Source: Bacteroidetes bacterium HGW-Bacteroidetes-4 (GTDB lineage Bacteria; Bacteroidota; Bacteroidia; Bacteroidales; SZUA-534). Taken from it: a stretch of DNA of 63,268 nt. The notes beneath the pieces were generated by a model, which searched no databases, was not told the DNA's origin, and saw only the letters and a list, made by a program, of their open reading frames with translations. Positions 53,035 through 62,217 of the stretch are shown here, in pieces. The stretch is taken from the NCBI GenBank assembly GCA_002840905.1, contig PHDD01000021.1:1-63268 (forward strand), written 5' to 3'. The position numbers and the translations under genes are program-made. The stretch's first letter is position 1. The number at the start of each line of letters is the position of its first letter.

Positions 53035-56000
53035 ATGAGGAAGATGATTGTTGTCCTGTTACTGATGTATTCAGTTCAGGCTTTGCCACAAACCAATGGT
53101 GTTTTTGTATCGGACTTTAAACTCGAGAATTCTGCTGAAAAATGGTCCTGGGCAATTTCGCAGGATGTGCAACGTAACATGCTGATAGGCGTTACCAACG
53201 GAGTAGTTGTTTTTGACGGACAAAACCAAAACTTTATTAAACTACCTTTTACTCCCACAGAAATTTTATTCGATTCAGCCTGTAATTTCTTTTTGGTATG
53301 TGGCTATGAGCATACCGGAGTATTGCACCCCACAGCTTATGCCAATTATTCCTATCAATCGATTTCTGTAACGGACGAAATGGCTTTCGATAAAATTATC
53401 GTTTTAAACGATACCGCGTATTTTGTTGCTCCGGGAGGAGTTTTACGATTCGATACGCAACAGCTAACCCTTATTGATTTTATTTCGGCAGATGATTTTC
53501 CAATTGAAGAAACATTTGTTTTAAATAACAGGTTTTATTGCATCATCGATTATTTTCCCTTCGAAATAAAAGATAATGCATTTGTTGAATTGAATTATAT
53601 CGATTTTCCGGTCGATGAATTTTCTTATACTATTTCAGTTTCGCCGGAACAGGTTATACTTGGAACATCGGGCGAAACCTTTTATTTTTTCGATGGAAAA
53701 CGGTTTAAAACACGCAGTATTAAAAAAAGTCCGTTTTTCGATAATAACTTAATTGTTGATGCGGCAAAAATAAACGATTCTACACTTTTACTAAGTAGTT
53801 TGGGTGGAGGCATTGCTTTGTTGAATCTAAATAAACTTGAAATTACCAGTCAGTTAAGTTATTTTAATGGTTTGCCCGACGACGAGATCAGAACTTTCTT
53901 TATTGATGCCGAAGGTGCTATTTGGGTTTCGCATGAATTTGGCATCAGTCGTATCGAATTTAACCTCGGTATTGAAAGCTATAGTTTTTATCCCGGTTTA
54001 AAAGGTACTCCCATAGCGGTTACTTTTATGAATCAAACGTTATATGTTGCCACCAGTGACGGTTTGTTTGCGTTAACCGAAGTTAAAAAATACAACGAAT
54101 TTGAAGTTTCCGTTTCAGTTCCTGTGAATGTTTCAGTACCGGTAAATGAACCTGAACAAGAGGCCGAATACCAGCCCGAAGTTTCAGAAGAGCAAAAAGT
54201 CAACAGTCGCTCGCTTTTTTCCTTCTTATCAAAAAAGAAAAGAAAAACAGCCAATAAGGAAGAAGCTGAAACGCAAAATGAAACAAAAACTTTGCAAAAT
54301 AACGAGCTAAAAAAACGGGAAACCGTAAAAACTGAGAGGCGAACCATTAAGAAGCGCAGTTTAAAGTCGGTAAGTCATTACTTTAATCTGGTTGATGGAG
54401 TGAACGATAAGAGTTCGCAACTGGTAACATTTCAGGGTAGTTTACTGGTGGCTGGTAACAATGGTTTGTATGTGGTTGATGGCATGCAGGGAAAAAAGTT
54501 AATTTCTAATGTTTATGTACACGCAATTTATATATCAGCTTGTTGTCCCGAAGCATACATTGCCACAAGCAATGGACTTTATAAAGTATATAAAAAGGGA
54601 AGAACCTGGGAAGTAAACCATTTTGCCGAGACCACTTTAATTCGGATTAATGCAATTGCCCGTGAATCGGATGGAAACTGGGTTTTGGGATTCGACAATA
54701 TGGTGGTTCGGGCACAATTAACCAATAAAAACATTGAAGTAATTAATCAGGCCAAATTACTCGAATCGAACGGGCGTTCGTTTTTTATAAAACACGTTGA
54801 CAAAAAAACCATGGTTTTTGGTGCAAATGCAATCTATGAATTTACCAATCAAGGTTCATTGGAATTAATCCGCGAACGAAAACCCGGCATTATGTATATT
54901 GGTAATCAATCAGATGTTCTTTGGGAATGGGATACCGAACAATGGAAGTTAATAACCCAAGCCGATTCAGGAACACTGGAACAGCAATTAAGTAAAATAC
55001 AGTTGTTTAGCAGTGTCAGATTTATAAATGTGACTGAAAACAGCGAAGTTTGGTTAGTTACCGAAGACAATAATTTTTATAAAATAACCAATAAACCTTT
55101 AACTGAGCAGATTGAAAATTTTCAATTGGTAATTAATCAGATTACAATCAACGACAGCATTCAAAACCCAGCTGAACGCCTGGAGTTGAAACCCGGGCAC
55201 AACAAACTTGAAATTAATGTGAGTGCACCGTTTTACATTCTGCAAAACGGAGTAAAATACCGCTACAAAGTGTATGGTTTGCCTGGAGCTTATACCGAAT
55301 GGTCAGATGAAACACAAATTATTTTAAATTATTTGCCACCGGGTAATTATAAGGTTTTGATTGAAGCCCGCAACGGCTTTGGTAAAATTGCAAAAGCGGA
55401 ACCCATTGTGCTTAAAATTGCCAAACCTTTTACGCAAACCGCTGCATTCATCATTTTATTAATTCTTTGTGTTGGTGGCTTGGTTTATCTGGTTTTCAGA
55501 GTACGTTTACAGGTATTAAAGCGCGATAAAGAAATTTTAGAGCAACGGGTAAAAGAGCGTACCCAAACCATAGAGGAACAAAAAGATAAAATTGAAAAGC
55601 AACACGACGAAATTACCCAGAGTATTCGGTATGCCAAGCGAATTCAAACAGCCATGTTACCAAACAGCGAGATAATAGAAGCCATGCTTCCCTCGCATTT
55701 TATTCTGTTTAAACCCCGCGACATTGTGAGTGGTGATTTTTACTTTTTTAAACCCCTTGGAAATAAAATGGTTTTTATTGCAGCCGACTGTACGGGTCAT
55801 GGTGTTCCGGGAGGTTTTATGAGCATGTTGGGAATCTCATTTTTGAGCGAGATAACCAGTCAGTTGCATAAACCGTCGGCTGCCGAAATTTTAAATCACC
55901 TACGCGAAAAAATCAAACTTACCCTGGGACAATCGGGTGCCGAATCGTCGCAAAAAGACGGAATGGATATGTCGGTTTCTCTCATTGATATTGAAAACAA

Positions 56001-56358
56001 AAGGGTGGAATATGCCGGTGCGTTTAATCCGCTTTATTACATCCGTAATAACGAACTGGAAATTGTAAAAGCCGACCGCCAACCAGTTGCCGTTTATTTT
56101 AAAGAAAGTGAATTTAACAATCATTACATCGATGTTCAAAAAGGCGATGTGTTTTACATGTTCTCCGACGGATATCAGGATCAAATTGGTGGGCCCAATC
56201 AGCGCAAGTTTATGACTAAAAATTTTAAAAACCTGTTGCTCGATATTCATAAAGAACCCATGCCCAAACAACAACAAATTCTTGATGAAACCATCGAGAA
56301 ATGGAGGGGCGAATCGATGCAGGTTGATGATATTTTGGTGATTGGTTTTCAGGTTTAA
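53035..56358 (+). CDS. Propeller/Y_Y_Y sensor with SpoIIE-type phosphatase output
   Basis: A 1107-residue membrane protein from ATG 53035; a TTG six codons earlier is rejected. Signal peptide (ends ALPQ), propeller blades (about 30-355 and 450-690), a Y_Y_Y domain (about 715-780), a transmembrane helix (about 785-805), a coiled coil (about 812-860), and a PP2C-like SpoIIE phosphatase domain (about 880-1105) with KPRDIVSGDFYFF, ADCTGHGVPGGFMS and DDILVIGFQV. Such outputs usually dephosphorylate anti-sigma-factor antagonists. An insertion of about 90 residues rich in Lys, Glu, Thr and Val splits the propeller. A strong terminator follows. Confidence 0.9.
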   Translation: MRKMIVVLLLMYSVQALPQTNGVFVSDFKLENSAEKWSWAISQDVQRNMLIGVTNGVVVFDGQNQNFIKLPFTPTEILFDSACNFFLVCGYEHTGVLHPTAYANYSYQSISVTDEMAFDKIIVLNDTAYFVAPGGVLRFDTQQLTLIDFISADDFPIEETFVLNNRFYCIIDYFPFEIKDNAFVELNYIDFPVDEFSYTISVSPEQVILGTSGETFYFFDGKRFKTRSIKKSPFFDNNLIVDAAKINDSTLLLSSLGGGIALLNLNKLEITSQLSYFNGLPDDEIRTFFIDAEGAIWVSHEFGISRIEFNLGIESYSFYPGLKGTPIAVTFMNQTLYVATSDGLFALTEVKKYNEFEVSVSVPVNVSVPVNEPEQEAEYQPEVSEEQKVNSRSLFSFLSKKKRKTANKEEAETQNETKTLQNNELKKRETVKTERRTIKKRSLKSVSHYFNLVDGVNDKSSQLVTFQGSLLVAGNNGLYVVDGMQGKKLISNVYVHAIYISACCPEAYIATSNGLYKVYKKGRTWEVNHFAETTLIRINAIARESDGNWVLGFDNMVVRAQLTNKNIEVINQAKLLESNGRSFFIKHVDKKTMVFGANAIYEFTNQGSLELIRERKPGIMYIGNQSDVLWEWDTEQWKLITQADSGTLEQQLSKIQLFSSVRFINVTENSEVWLVTEDNNFYKITNKPLTEQIENFQLVINQITINDSIQNPAERLELKPGHNKLEINVSAPFYILQNGVKYRYKVYGLPGAYTEWSDETQIILNYLPPGNYKVLIEARNGFGKIAKAEPIVLKIAKPFTQTAAFIILLILCVGGLVYLVFRVRLQVLKRDKEILEQRVKERTQTIEEQKDKIEKQHDEITQSIRYAKRIQTAMLPNSEIIEAMLPSHFILFKPRDIVSGDFYFFKPLGNKMVFIAADCTGHGVPGGFMSMLGISFLSEITSQLHKPSAAEILNHLREKIKLTLGQSGAESSQKDGMDMSVSLIDIENKRVEYAGAFNPLYYIRNNELEIVKADRQPVAVYFKESEFNNHYIDVQKGDVFYMFSDGYQDQIGGPNQRKFMTKNFKNLLLDIHKEPMPKQQQILDETIEKWRGESMQVDDILVIGFQV

Positions 56359-56380
56359 TTAAAAACATTAGTAATTTTAT

Positions 56381-56418
56381 AGCTCCAAAAGCAGGGTGCG
56401 GGTGGAGCTTTTTTTTTA
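56381..56418 (+). terminator. Rho-independent terminator 10 bp before the next gene
   Basis: A 7-bp stem AGCTCCA (56381-56387) with TGGAGCT (56403-56409) and a run of about 10 T. It ends the phosphatase-sensor transcript but lies only 10 bp upstream of the next start codon, so it would be part of any leader that reads into that gene. Confidence 0.85.
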
Positions 56419-56428
56419 ATTTAAAGAT

Positions 56429-58372
56429 ATGTGCTGCTTAAAACGTTTTTTGTTACTTTTCTTCATCCTTTCCTATTCGCTAACGCTGTTTGCACAAAAC
56501 CGATATGCCAGCCGTTCAAAAAAGGCCATTGCTTATTACGAGAAAGCCCTTGGAGCCATGCAGTTAAATAAATATTCTGAGGTTTTTGAGAATCTGAAAT
56601 TAGCCCAGAAAAAGGACAATAAATTTACCGATGTATTTTTGCTTCGGGCTGAAGTTTATCGGCAATTGAACGATTTTGAACGTGAAGCCAAAACTTTAGA
56701 ACACGTAGTAGCTATCGACCCCGATTATTTTCCTTATGTTTTCTTTAATCTGGGAGTAGCCTATTATAATTCAGGGGAATATTTAAAGGGAATAGAGAGC
56801 CTGGAATATTTTATAAATCAGGGAAAGGCAAAACCAGTAAGTATAGGCCGTGCACAGAATTACATATTAAAATGTAAGCAGGCTCAGGAATTGAAAGACA
56901 ATCCCGTTCCTTTTGAACCATTGAGCTTGGGGAATGGAATCAATAATGCCCTGGATCAATATTGGCCATCGCTTTCCCTCGACGGGAAAACTATGGTTTA
57001 TACAGTTATGATGGTCGATAGCACACGCAAAGATATATTTGGGAATTTTGCACATCAGGAAGATTTTTATAAAAGTACGTTTAACGAAGGCCAATGGTTA
57101 AAAGGAGTTCCACTGGGTGCACCCATAAATACTTCGGGAAATGAGGGCGCCCAACAGCTTTCGGCCGATGGAAAAACCCTGGTTTTTACCGGCTGTAATC
57201 GCCACGATGGTTTTGGCAATTGCGATATTTATATCAGCACCCAAAGCGAAGCGGGTTGGAGTATTCCCGAAAACATGGGTCCGGTAATAAATTCCCGCTT
57301 TTCTGAAAAGCAACCTTCGCTTTCTCCCGACGGAAGAAAGTTGTACTTTTCGTCGAACAGACCCGGGGGAATTGGTGAAATGGATATTTGGGTTGCAGAA
57401 CGCTTACCCGACGGCTTTTGGAAACAACCTGTGAATTTAGGTAGCATTATCAATACCGTTTACGACGAAGGTTCGCCCTTTATTTTTGCCGATAATAAAA
57501 GTTTGTATTTCAGTTCTTTGGGGCATGTTGGTTTGGGAATGAACGATATTTTTTTCAGCAAACAAACCGATTCATCAGGATGGTCAAAGCCAGTTAATTT
57601 GGGTTATCCCATCAATTCGCACCGCGACGAAATTGGTTTGGTGATTGCCAAAGATGGTCGTACGGCCTATTTTGCTTCAACCTTAGTTGGTGGTAACTGG
57701 GATATTTATCAGTTCGATATGCCTTTGGAAGTAAGACCCAATCCGGTATCGTATGTTTCGGGTTTTATTTTTGATGCCGACGATCATCGTTCGCTGGCAG
57801 CTGAGTTTCAGTTGCTCTCATTATCAACGGGCGATACTGTAATTCAGACAAAAGCACAGACTGACGACGGAAGTTACCTGGTTTGTTTGCCCCTTGGCGA
57901 CGATTACGCGCTTAATGTTTCACATCCCAATTACCTGTTTCGTTCAGTTAATTTCAGTTTAAACCAGGTTCACGAAGCATCACAACCCTATTTGCTAAAT
58001 ATTGGATTGAATAAAATTCAGGTGGGTAAAACCATTGTTCTTGAGAATGTATTTTTTGCTAAAGATTCTTTCAATATCTTGCCACAATCGCTGGTTGAGT
58101 TAAATAAAATTGTAGAATTTGTGCAATTCAATCCCAAGCTGCATTTTGAAATTGGCGGACATACCGATAACAGCGGTTCTGAAAAATACAACCAATTGCT
58201 TTCGGAAAAGCGGGCCGAAGCCGTTTATAACTTCGTAATCGGCAAACTGGGAACCAACATTAATCTGAGTTATAAAGGTTTTGGACAAAGTAAGCCGGTG
58301 GCTCCGAACGATACTCCGGAAAATAGGGCAAAAAACCGGCGTACTGAGCTTAAAGTGATAGGAGAAAAATAA
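56429..58372 (+). CDS. TPR/PD40 propeller/OmpA-domain outer-membrane protein, PorE-like
   Basis: A 647-residue envelope protein: signal peptide (ends LFAQ), TPR repeats (about 28-125), PD40/WD40-like propeller (about 160-425) with SLSPDGRKLYFSSNRPGG, a carboxypeptidase-regulatory-like domain (about 435-530) and an OmpA peptidoglycan-binding domain (about 540-647) with GGHTDNSGSEKYNQLLSEKRA and NRRTELKV. This domain order is the one known for PorE, which links the T9SS trans-envelope complex to peptidoglycan. Several paralogs of this architecture exist per genome, so PorE itself is not certain. Two T9SS cargo proteases are encoded nearby. Confidence 0.8.
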   Translation: MCCLKRFLLLFFILSYSLTLFAQNRYASRSKKAIAYYEKALGAMQLNKYSEVFENLKLAQKKDNKFTDVFLLRAEVYRQLNDFEREAKTLEHVVAIDPDYFPYVFFNLGVAYYNSGEYLKGIESLEYFINQGKAKPVSIGRAQNYILKCKQAQELKDNPVPFEPLSLGNGINNALDQYWPSLSLDGKTMVYTVMMVDSTRKDIFGNFAHQEDFYKSTFNEGQWLKGVPLGAPINTSGNEGAQQLSADGKTLVFTGCNRHDGFGNCDIYISTQSEAGWSIPENMGPVINSRFSEKQPSLSPDGRKLYFSSNRPGGIGEMDIWVAERLPDGFWKQPVNLGSIINTVYDEGSPFIFADNKSLYFSSLGHVGLGMNDIFFSKQTDSSGWSKPVNLGYPINSHRDEIGLVIAKDGRTAYFASTLVGGNWDIYQFDMPLEVRPNPVSYVSGFIFDADDHRSLAAEFQLLSLSTGDTVIQTKAQTDDGSYLVCLPLGDDYALNVSHPNYLFRSVNFSLNQVHEASQPYLLNIGLNKIQVGKTIVLENVFFAKDSFNILPQSLVELNKIVEFVQFNPKLHFEIGGHTDNSGSEKYNQLLSEKRAEAVYNFVIGKLGTNINLSYKGFGQSKPVAPNDTPENRAKNRRTELKVIGEK

Positions 58373-58396
58373 TTTTCACGATTTCTTAATCGAAAG

Positions 58397-58426
58397 TTTC
58401 CAATTAGTAGATAATCATTATTTTTG
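58397..58426 (+). promoter_or_regulatory. Promoter of the ROK kinase gene
   Basis: TATTTTTG (58419-58426) matches TAnnTTTG. TTTC (58397-58400) is one base from TTTG, with an 18-bp spacer. The predicted leader is about 25 nt. Confidence 0.5.
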
Positions 58427-58458
58427 CCTCTTGTAAAAAACAAACACCCAGATACTAC

Positions 58459-59421
58459 ATGAATAAGTTAGCTGTTGGAATTGATATTGGTGGAACAAAT
58501 ACTTCAATCGGATTGATTAATCGTGAAGGGAAGATATTTTACGAGCATGCTATACCTACACAAATCCGTGAGCATTTTGAAGATTTTGTAGCCGACTTGT
58601 ATCGTGAAATTAAATTGGGTATTGAACAGCTAAATGAGCCTTGCCAGATTGCTGGAATTGGAATTGGCGCACCCAATGCCAACTATTATTCGGGTTGTAT
58701 CGAAGATGCAGCTAACCTGCGTTGGAAGGGAATAATTGATTTGGTAAGCCTGTTTAAAAAACACATCGATGCCCCCGTATTTTTAACCAACGATGCCAAT
58801 GCTGCAGCCATAGGCGAAATGATTTATGGTGGTGCAAAACAAATGAACGACTTTATTGTGGTTACCCTGGGTACAGGTTTGGGTAGCGGCATTGTGGTGA
58901 ATGGTAAACTGCTCTACGGACACGACGGTTTTGCCGGCGAAATGGGCCACATAATAGTTGAACCCAATGGCCGCTTGTGTGGTTGCGGACGAAAAGGTTG
59001 TCTGGAAACCTATGTTTCTGCTACCGGATTGGTTCGAACCGCAGCCGAGCAATTGGCCAATTTCAATATGCCCAGCAGTTTAAATGCTACACCCTTTAAT
59101 CAGCTAACTTCGAAACAAGTGGCCGATGCCGCCAATTCAGGCGACGAAGTGGCCAAAGCAGCTGTTCTGAAAACTGCAAAAATTTTGGGCGAGGCTTTAG
59201 CCGATGTTTCGGTAATTACAAGCCCCAAAGCCATCTTCCTTTTTGGAGGCTTAACCAAAGCTGGTGCTTTGCTTATTGATGAAGTAAAACACCACATGGA
59301 AAAAAACATGCTTTATTTATTTAAGAGCAAAATTCAGTTGTTGATTTCTGAATTGGGCGATAATGCTGCAATTATGGGAGCCAGCGCACTGGTTTGGGCC
59401 GAATTGGAAAATCAGCAATAA
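58459..59421 (+). CDS. ROK-family glucokinase-like sugar kinase
   Basis: A 320-residue cytoplasmic kinase: N-terminal phosphate loop GIDIGGTNTSIGLI (about 7-20), the sugar-binding NDANAAAIGE with the catalytic Asp at about residue 114, GTGLGSGIVVNG, EMGHIIVEP and the zinc motif CGCGRKGCLE at about 176-185. These are the hallmarks of ROK glucokinases. It would phosphorylate free glucose made by the GH3 enzyme, though the gene is 29 kb from that locus and has its own promoter. Other hexoses or N-acetylmannosamine are possible substrates. Confidence 0.92.
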   Translation: MNKLAVGIDIGGTNTSIGLINREGKIFYEHAIPTQIREHFEDFVADLYREIKLGIEQLNEPCQIAGIGIGAPNANYYSGCIEDAANLRWKGIIDLVSLFKKHIDAPVFLTNDANAAAIGEMIYGGAKQMNDFIVVTLGTGLGSGIVVNGKLLYGHDGFAGEMGHIIVEPNGRLCGCGRKGCLETYVSATGLVRTAAEQLANFNMPSSLNATPFNQLTSKQVADAANSGDEVAKAAVLKTAKILGEALADVSVITSPKAIFLFGGLTKAGALLIDEVKHHMEKNMLYLFKSKIQLLISELGDNAAIMGASALVWAELENQQ

Positions 59422-59563
59422 GAAGCATTGGTTTTATTCATTATGTGTTGATCCTTTTTGTTTTTCAGTATTTTATTGTATTAAAAAAAACAGCTTTATT
59501 TTGATGAAGTTTTTAAGAGGTTTCGTAAATTCAAAACAAAGTTTAACCCAAAAAATCAAAAAT

Positions 59564-59598
59564 TTTGTAAAGTATCTAAGCAAAAAAATATACATTTG
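59564..59598 (+). promoter_or_regulatory. Promoter-like motif before the TPR kinase gene
   Basis: TACATTTG (59591-59598) fits TAnnTTTG and TTTG (59564-59567) may be the -33 box, with a spacer of 23 bp, slightly long. The start codon lies 33 bp after the -7 box. The rest of 59422-59630 holds no convincing gene. Confidence 0.4.
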
Positions 59599-59630
59599 AG
59601 AATTATCAGTGCCACGCCACTTAAATTATT

Positions 59631-62210
59631 ATGAGAAGAACACCTTTTTTATTTTTATTGTTACTCTTCTTAATTTCTTCAATTACCGTTTTCGGGATTA
59701 ACAAAATACTTATTCAAGATAGTCTAATCCAATTAATTTCTACTGAAAAACATAAGGAAGATAAGCTAAAATATTATCTAAACCTGGTTCAGTTTCTTCA
59801 GCACACTGAGGTTGGTTTGTCGGTAGCTTATTGCGATAGCGCCATTAGCTATGCAAAACAAGCCCAAATGCCCTATTATTATTTTGTTTTTAGCCTTGAG
59901 CGTGCCCGGAGTTTAATTATGAAAGGCTCACTCGATGAAGCTTCATTTACTTTACACCAAATTGAAAGTGAATTGACCGATTATGATAGTGATAAACTTT
60001 GGGGGCATTTTTATCTGGTAAAAAACCTGGCTTACATTACCGTTAAGGACTATGCCAATGCCATGGATAATGGTTTAAAAGCAATAACCTTTTTGAATAA
60101 AGTCAATGACAGCCTGGCTTTATCAAAAGCTTACAATAATATTGGGGTAATTTATGAATACACCGGTAACCGACAAAAAGCGCTCGAATATTACCTTATA
60201 GCCCAGGATTATGCCATAAAACTCGACAATCAGGATATGATTGGTGATTTATACAATAATATTGGAATTATTTACGATGAGTTAGGAGATAACCGGCAGG
60301 CTTTAAATTATTATTACAAATCGCTCGAAACAAATAACCGGCTTACCAAACACCGGGGAATGGCTATGGCTTTTTCAAATATTGCTTCGGTGCTTCTGGA
60401 AATGGAACGTTACGACGAATCGTACAACAATTACTTTAAAGCCCTGGCTTTGTATTCGCAGAATAAATACAAACCCGGGGTGGCCAGTATATATGAGCAT
60501 TTAGGAAAATACCATACAGCGGTTCACAATTACGACTCGGCCTCCATGTATTTTAATCGCTGCAGTAAACTTTATGCTGAACTGGCCGATAGTTATGCCT
60601 TAGCGGTTTGCTTAAAAGACATGGGTGAATTGTATCTGATTCAAAACCAGGTTAGTTCTGCTTTACACGCTTTTAAAAAGGTTTACTTATTTGCCAACAA
60701 GGGCGATCACTTTACGTTACGGCAAGAGGCTGCATTGAATTTGAGTAAAACTTACTACCTGGTTAATAACTATAAATTAGCTTACGATTTTCAGTTAGTT
60801 GCGCTGGAAATTGCCGATAGTATTGCCAAAATGAAAATGAACGAAGACCTGAAACATTCCGAATTGCAAATTGAATTTCGAAATCAGACCCGTAAATACG
60901 AATCGGAGCTCGACAGTTATAAACAAAGCCAGATAAAAGCCGATAAAAAGAAATTCACGGAACGAATTTTATTTGGGATCTTATTCTTGGGAACCCTGTT
61001 TATTGCAGTCGTTCTTTTTCGGAATTACCGCTCTACCATTCACCTGAATAGCCGGTTAATCAAACAAAACCGCGAAATTGAAGATCAAAAGGCTTTAATA
61101 GAAATTTCGAATGTTGAATTATTGGAACAATATACTTTTACCGAAACCTTGTTAAACACCATCCCTAATCCGGTTTATTATACCGATAAAAACAGCACTA
61201 TTATAGGTTGCAATAAGGCTTTTGAAGGAATATCGGGCCGCAGAAGCGAGGAATTGGTTGGTACCCGGGTTTCTGATTTGAATCTGAAAAGTATGCTTTC
61301 GTGCGACACCACAAAGCTGTTTGGAAATCCGGGTAAAAATATGGTACGCAGCGATGGTACCATGGTTTATAAAGACAAAAAAGAACACGATGTAATTGTT
61401 TACCGACAGGGAATTGTAAATGCCGATTCCCGTTTAATAGGCACTTTGGGTATTATTATCGATATATCGGACATTAAAAAAGCGGAACGCGATTTGCAAA
61501 ACTCCCAGAAGAAACTAAAGGAAGCCATTGCGGCCAAAGACAAGTTTTTTAACATTATGGCGCACGATCTAAAAAATCCGTTTAACGCCATAATGGGATT
61601 AACCAGCTTGCTTACCGAACAGTTCGACAAGCATTCAAAAGAAGATTTAAGACAGTTTGTAGTTCTCATCAACCAATCTACTACTAACGTTTACAGTTTG
61701 CTTGAGAATTTGCTCGAATGGGCGCGGGCACAATCCGGAAGTATCGACATTCATCCTGCTACCTTTCCCATTGTCGACATAATACAGGAAACTTTAAACC
61801 TTTTCAGCCAAAGCCTGGAACGTAAAAACGTGTCCATAAATATTGACAAAACAGAATACCTGGTTTATGCTGATAAAAACATGACAAAAACCATTTTTAG
61901 AAACCTCTTATCGAACGCCATTAAATATTCTTTTAACGATAGTTTTATCGATATTAAACTCGATAAAGCCGACGAATGGCTTTATATCAGGGTTGAAGAT
62001 CATGGAGTGGGTATTAAAGCTGAAAGCATCGACAATATTTTTAAAATTGATAAACCAACAACCACTCCCGGGGTTAATAACGAACGCGGAACCGGTTTGG
62101 GGCTGATTATCTGCCAGGAATTTGTAAAGTTAAATGGTGGAACCATGTTGGTTCAAAGCGAACCCGGAAAAGGTTCTCAGTTCACTTTTACCTTACCCTT
62201 AGTAATGTAG
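59631..62210 (+). CDS. TPR/PAS sensor histidine kinase
   Basis: An 859-residue membrane kinase: signal peptide (about 1-23), at least six TPR repeats (about 60-420, with AYNNIGVIYEYTGNRQKALEY-like units), a transmembrane helix (about 442-460), coiled coil, PAS domain (about 505-620, with IPNPVYYTDKN), HisKA with His645 in IMAHDLKNPFN and HATPase_c with NLLSNAIKYS, EDHGVGI and GTGLGLIICQEF. The catalytic half is similar to that of the kinase at 35785-37806, including the ITTTG/TTTPG segment before the G2 box. Ligand unknown; the periplasmic TPR region suggests protein contacts. It shares a transcript with the PhzF gene, 7 bp downstream. Confidence 0.92.
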   Translation: MRRTPFLFLLLLFLISSITVFGINKILIQDSLIQLISTEKHKEDKLKYYLNLVQFLQHTEVGLSVAYCDSAISYAKQAQMPYYYFVFSLERARSLIMKGSLDEASFTLHQIESELTDYDSDKLWGHFYLVKNLAYITVKDYANAMDNGLKAITFLNKVNDSLALSKAYNNIGVIYEYTGNRQKALEYYLIAQDYAIKLDNQDMIGDLYNNIGIIYDELGDNRQALNYYYKSLETNNRLTKHRGMAMAFSNIASVLLEMERYDESYNNYFKALALYSQNKYKPGVASIYEHLGKYHTAVHNYDSASMYFNRCSKLYAELADSYALAVCLKDMGELYLIQNQVSSALHAFKKVYLFANKGDHFTLRQEAALNLSKTYYLVNNYKLAYDFQLVALEIADSIAKMKMNEDLKHSELQIEFRNQTRKYESELDSYKQSQIKADKKKFTERILFGILFLGTLFIAVVLFRNYRSTIHLNSRLIKQNREIEDQKALIEISNVELLEQYTFTETLLNTIPNPVYYTDKNSTIIGCNKAFEGISGRRSEELVGTRVSDLNLKSMLSCDTTKLFGNPGKNMVRSDGTMVYKDKKEHDVIVYRQGIVNADSRLIGTLGIIIDISDIKKAERDLQNSQKKLKEAIAAKDKFFNIMAHDLKNPFNAIMGLTSLLTEQFDKHSKEDLRQFVVLINQSTTNVYSLLENLLEWARAQSGSIDIHPATFPIVDIIQETLNLFSQSLERKNVSINIDKTEYLVYADKNMTKTIFRNLLSNAIKYSFNDSFIDIKLDKADEWLYIRVEDHGVGIKAESIDNIFKIDKPTTTPGVNNERGTGLGLIICQEFVKLNGGTMLVQSEPGKGSQFTFTLPLVM

Positions 62211-62217
62211 CTGTTTC

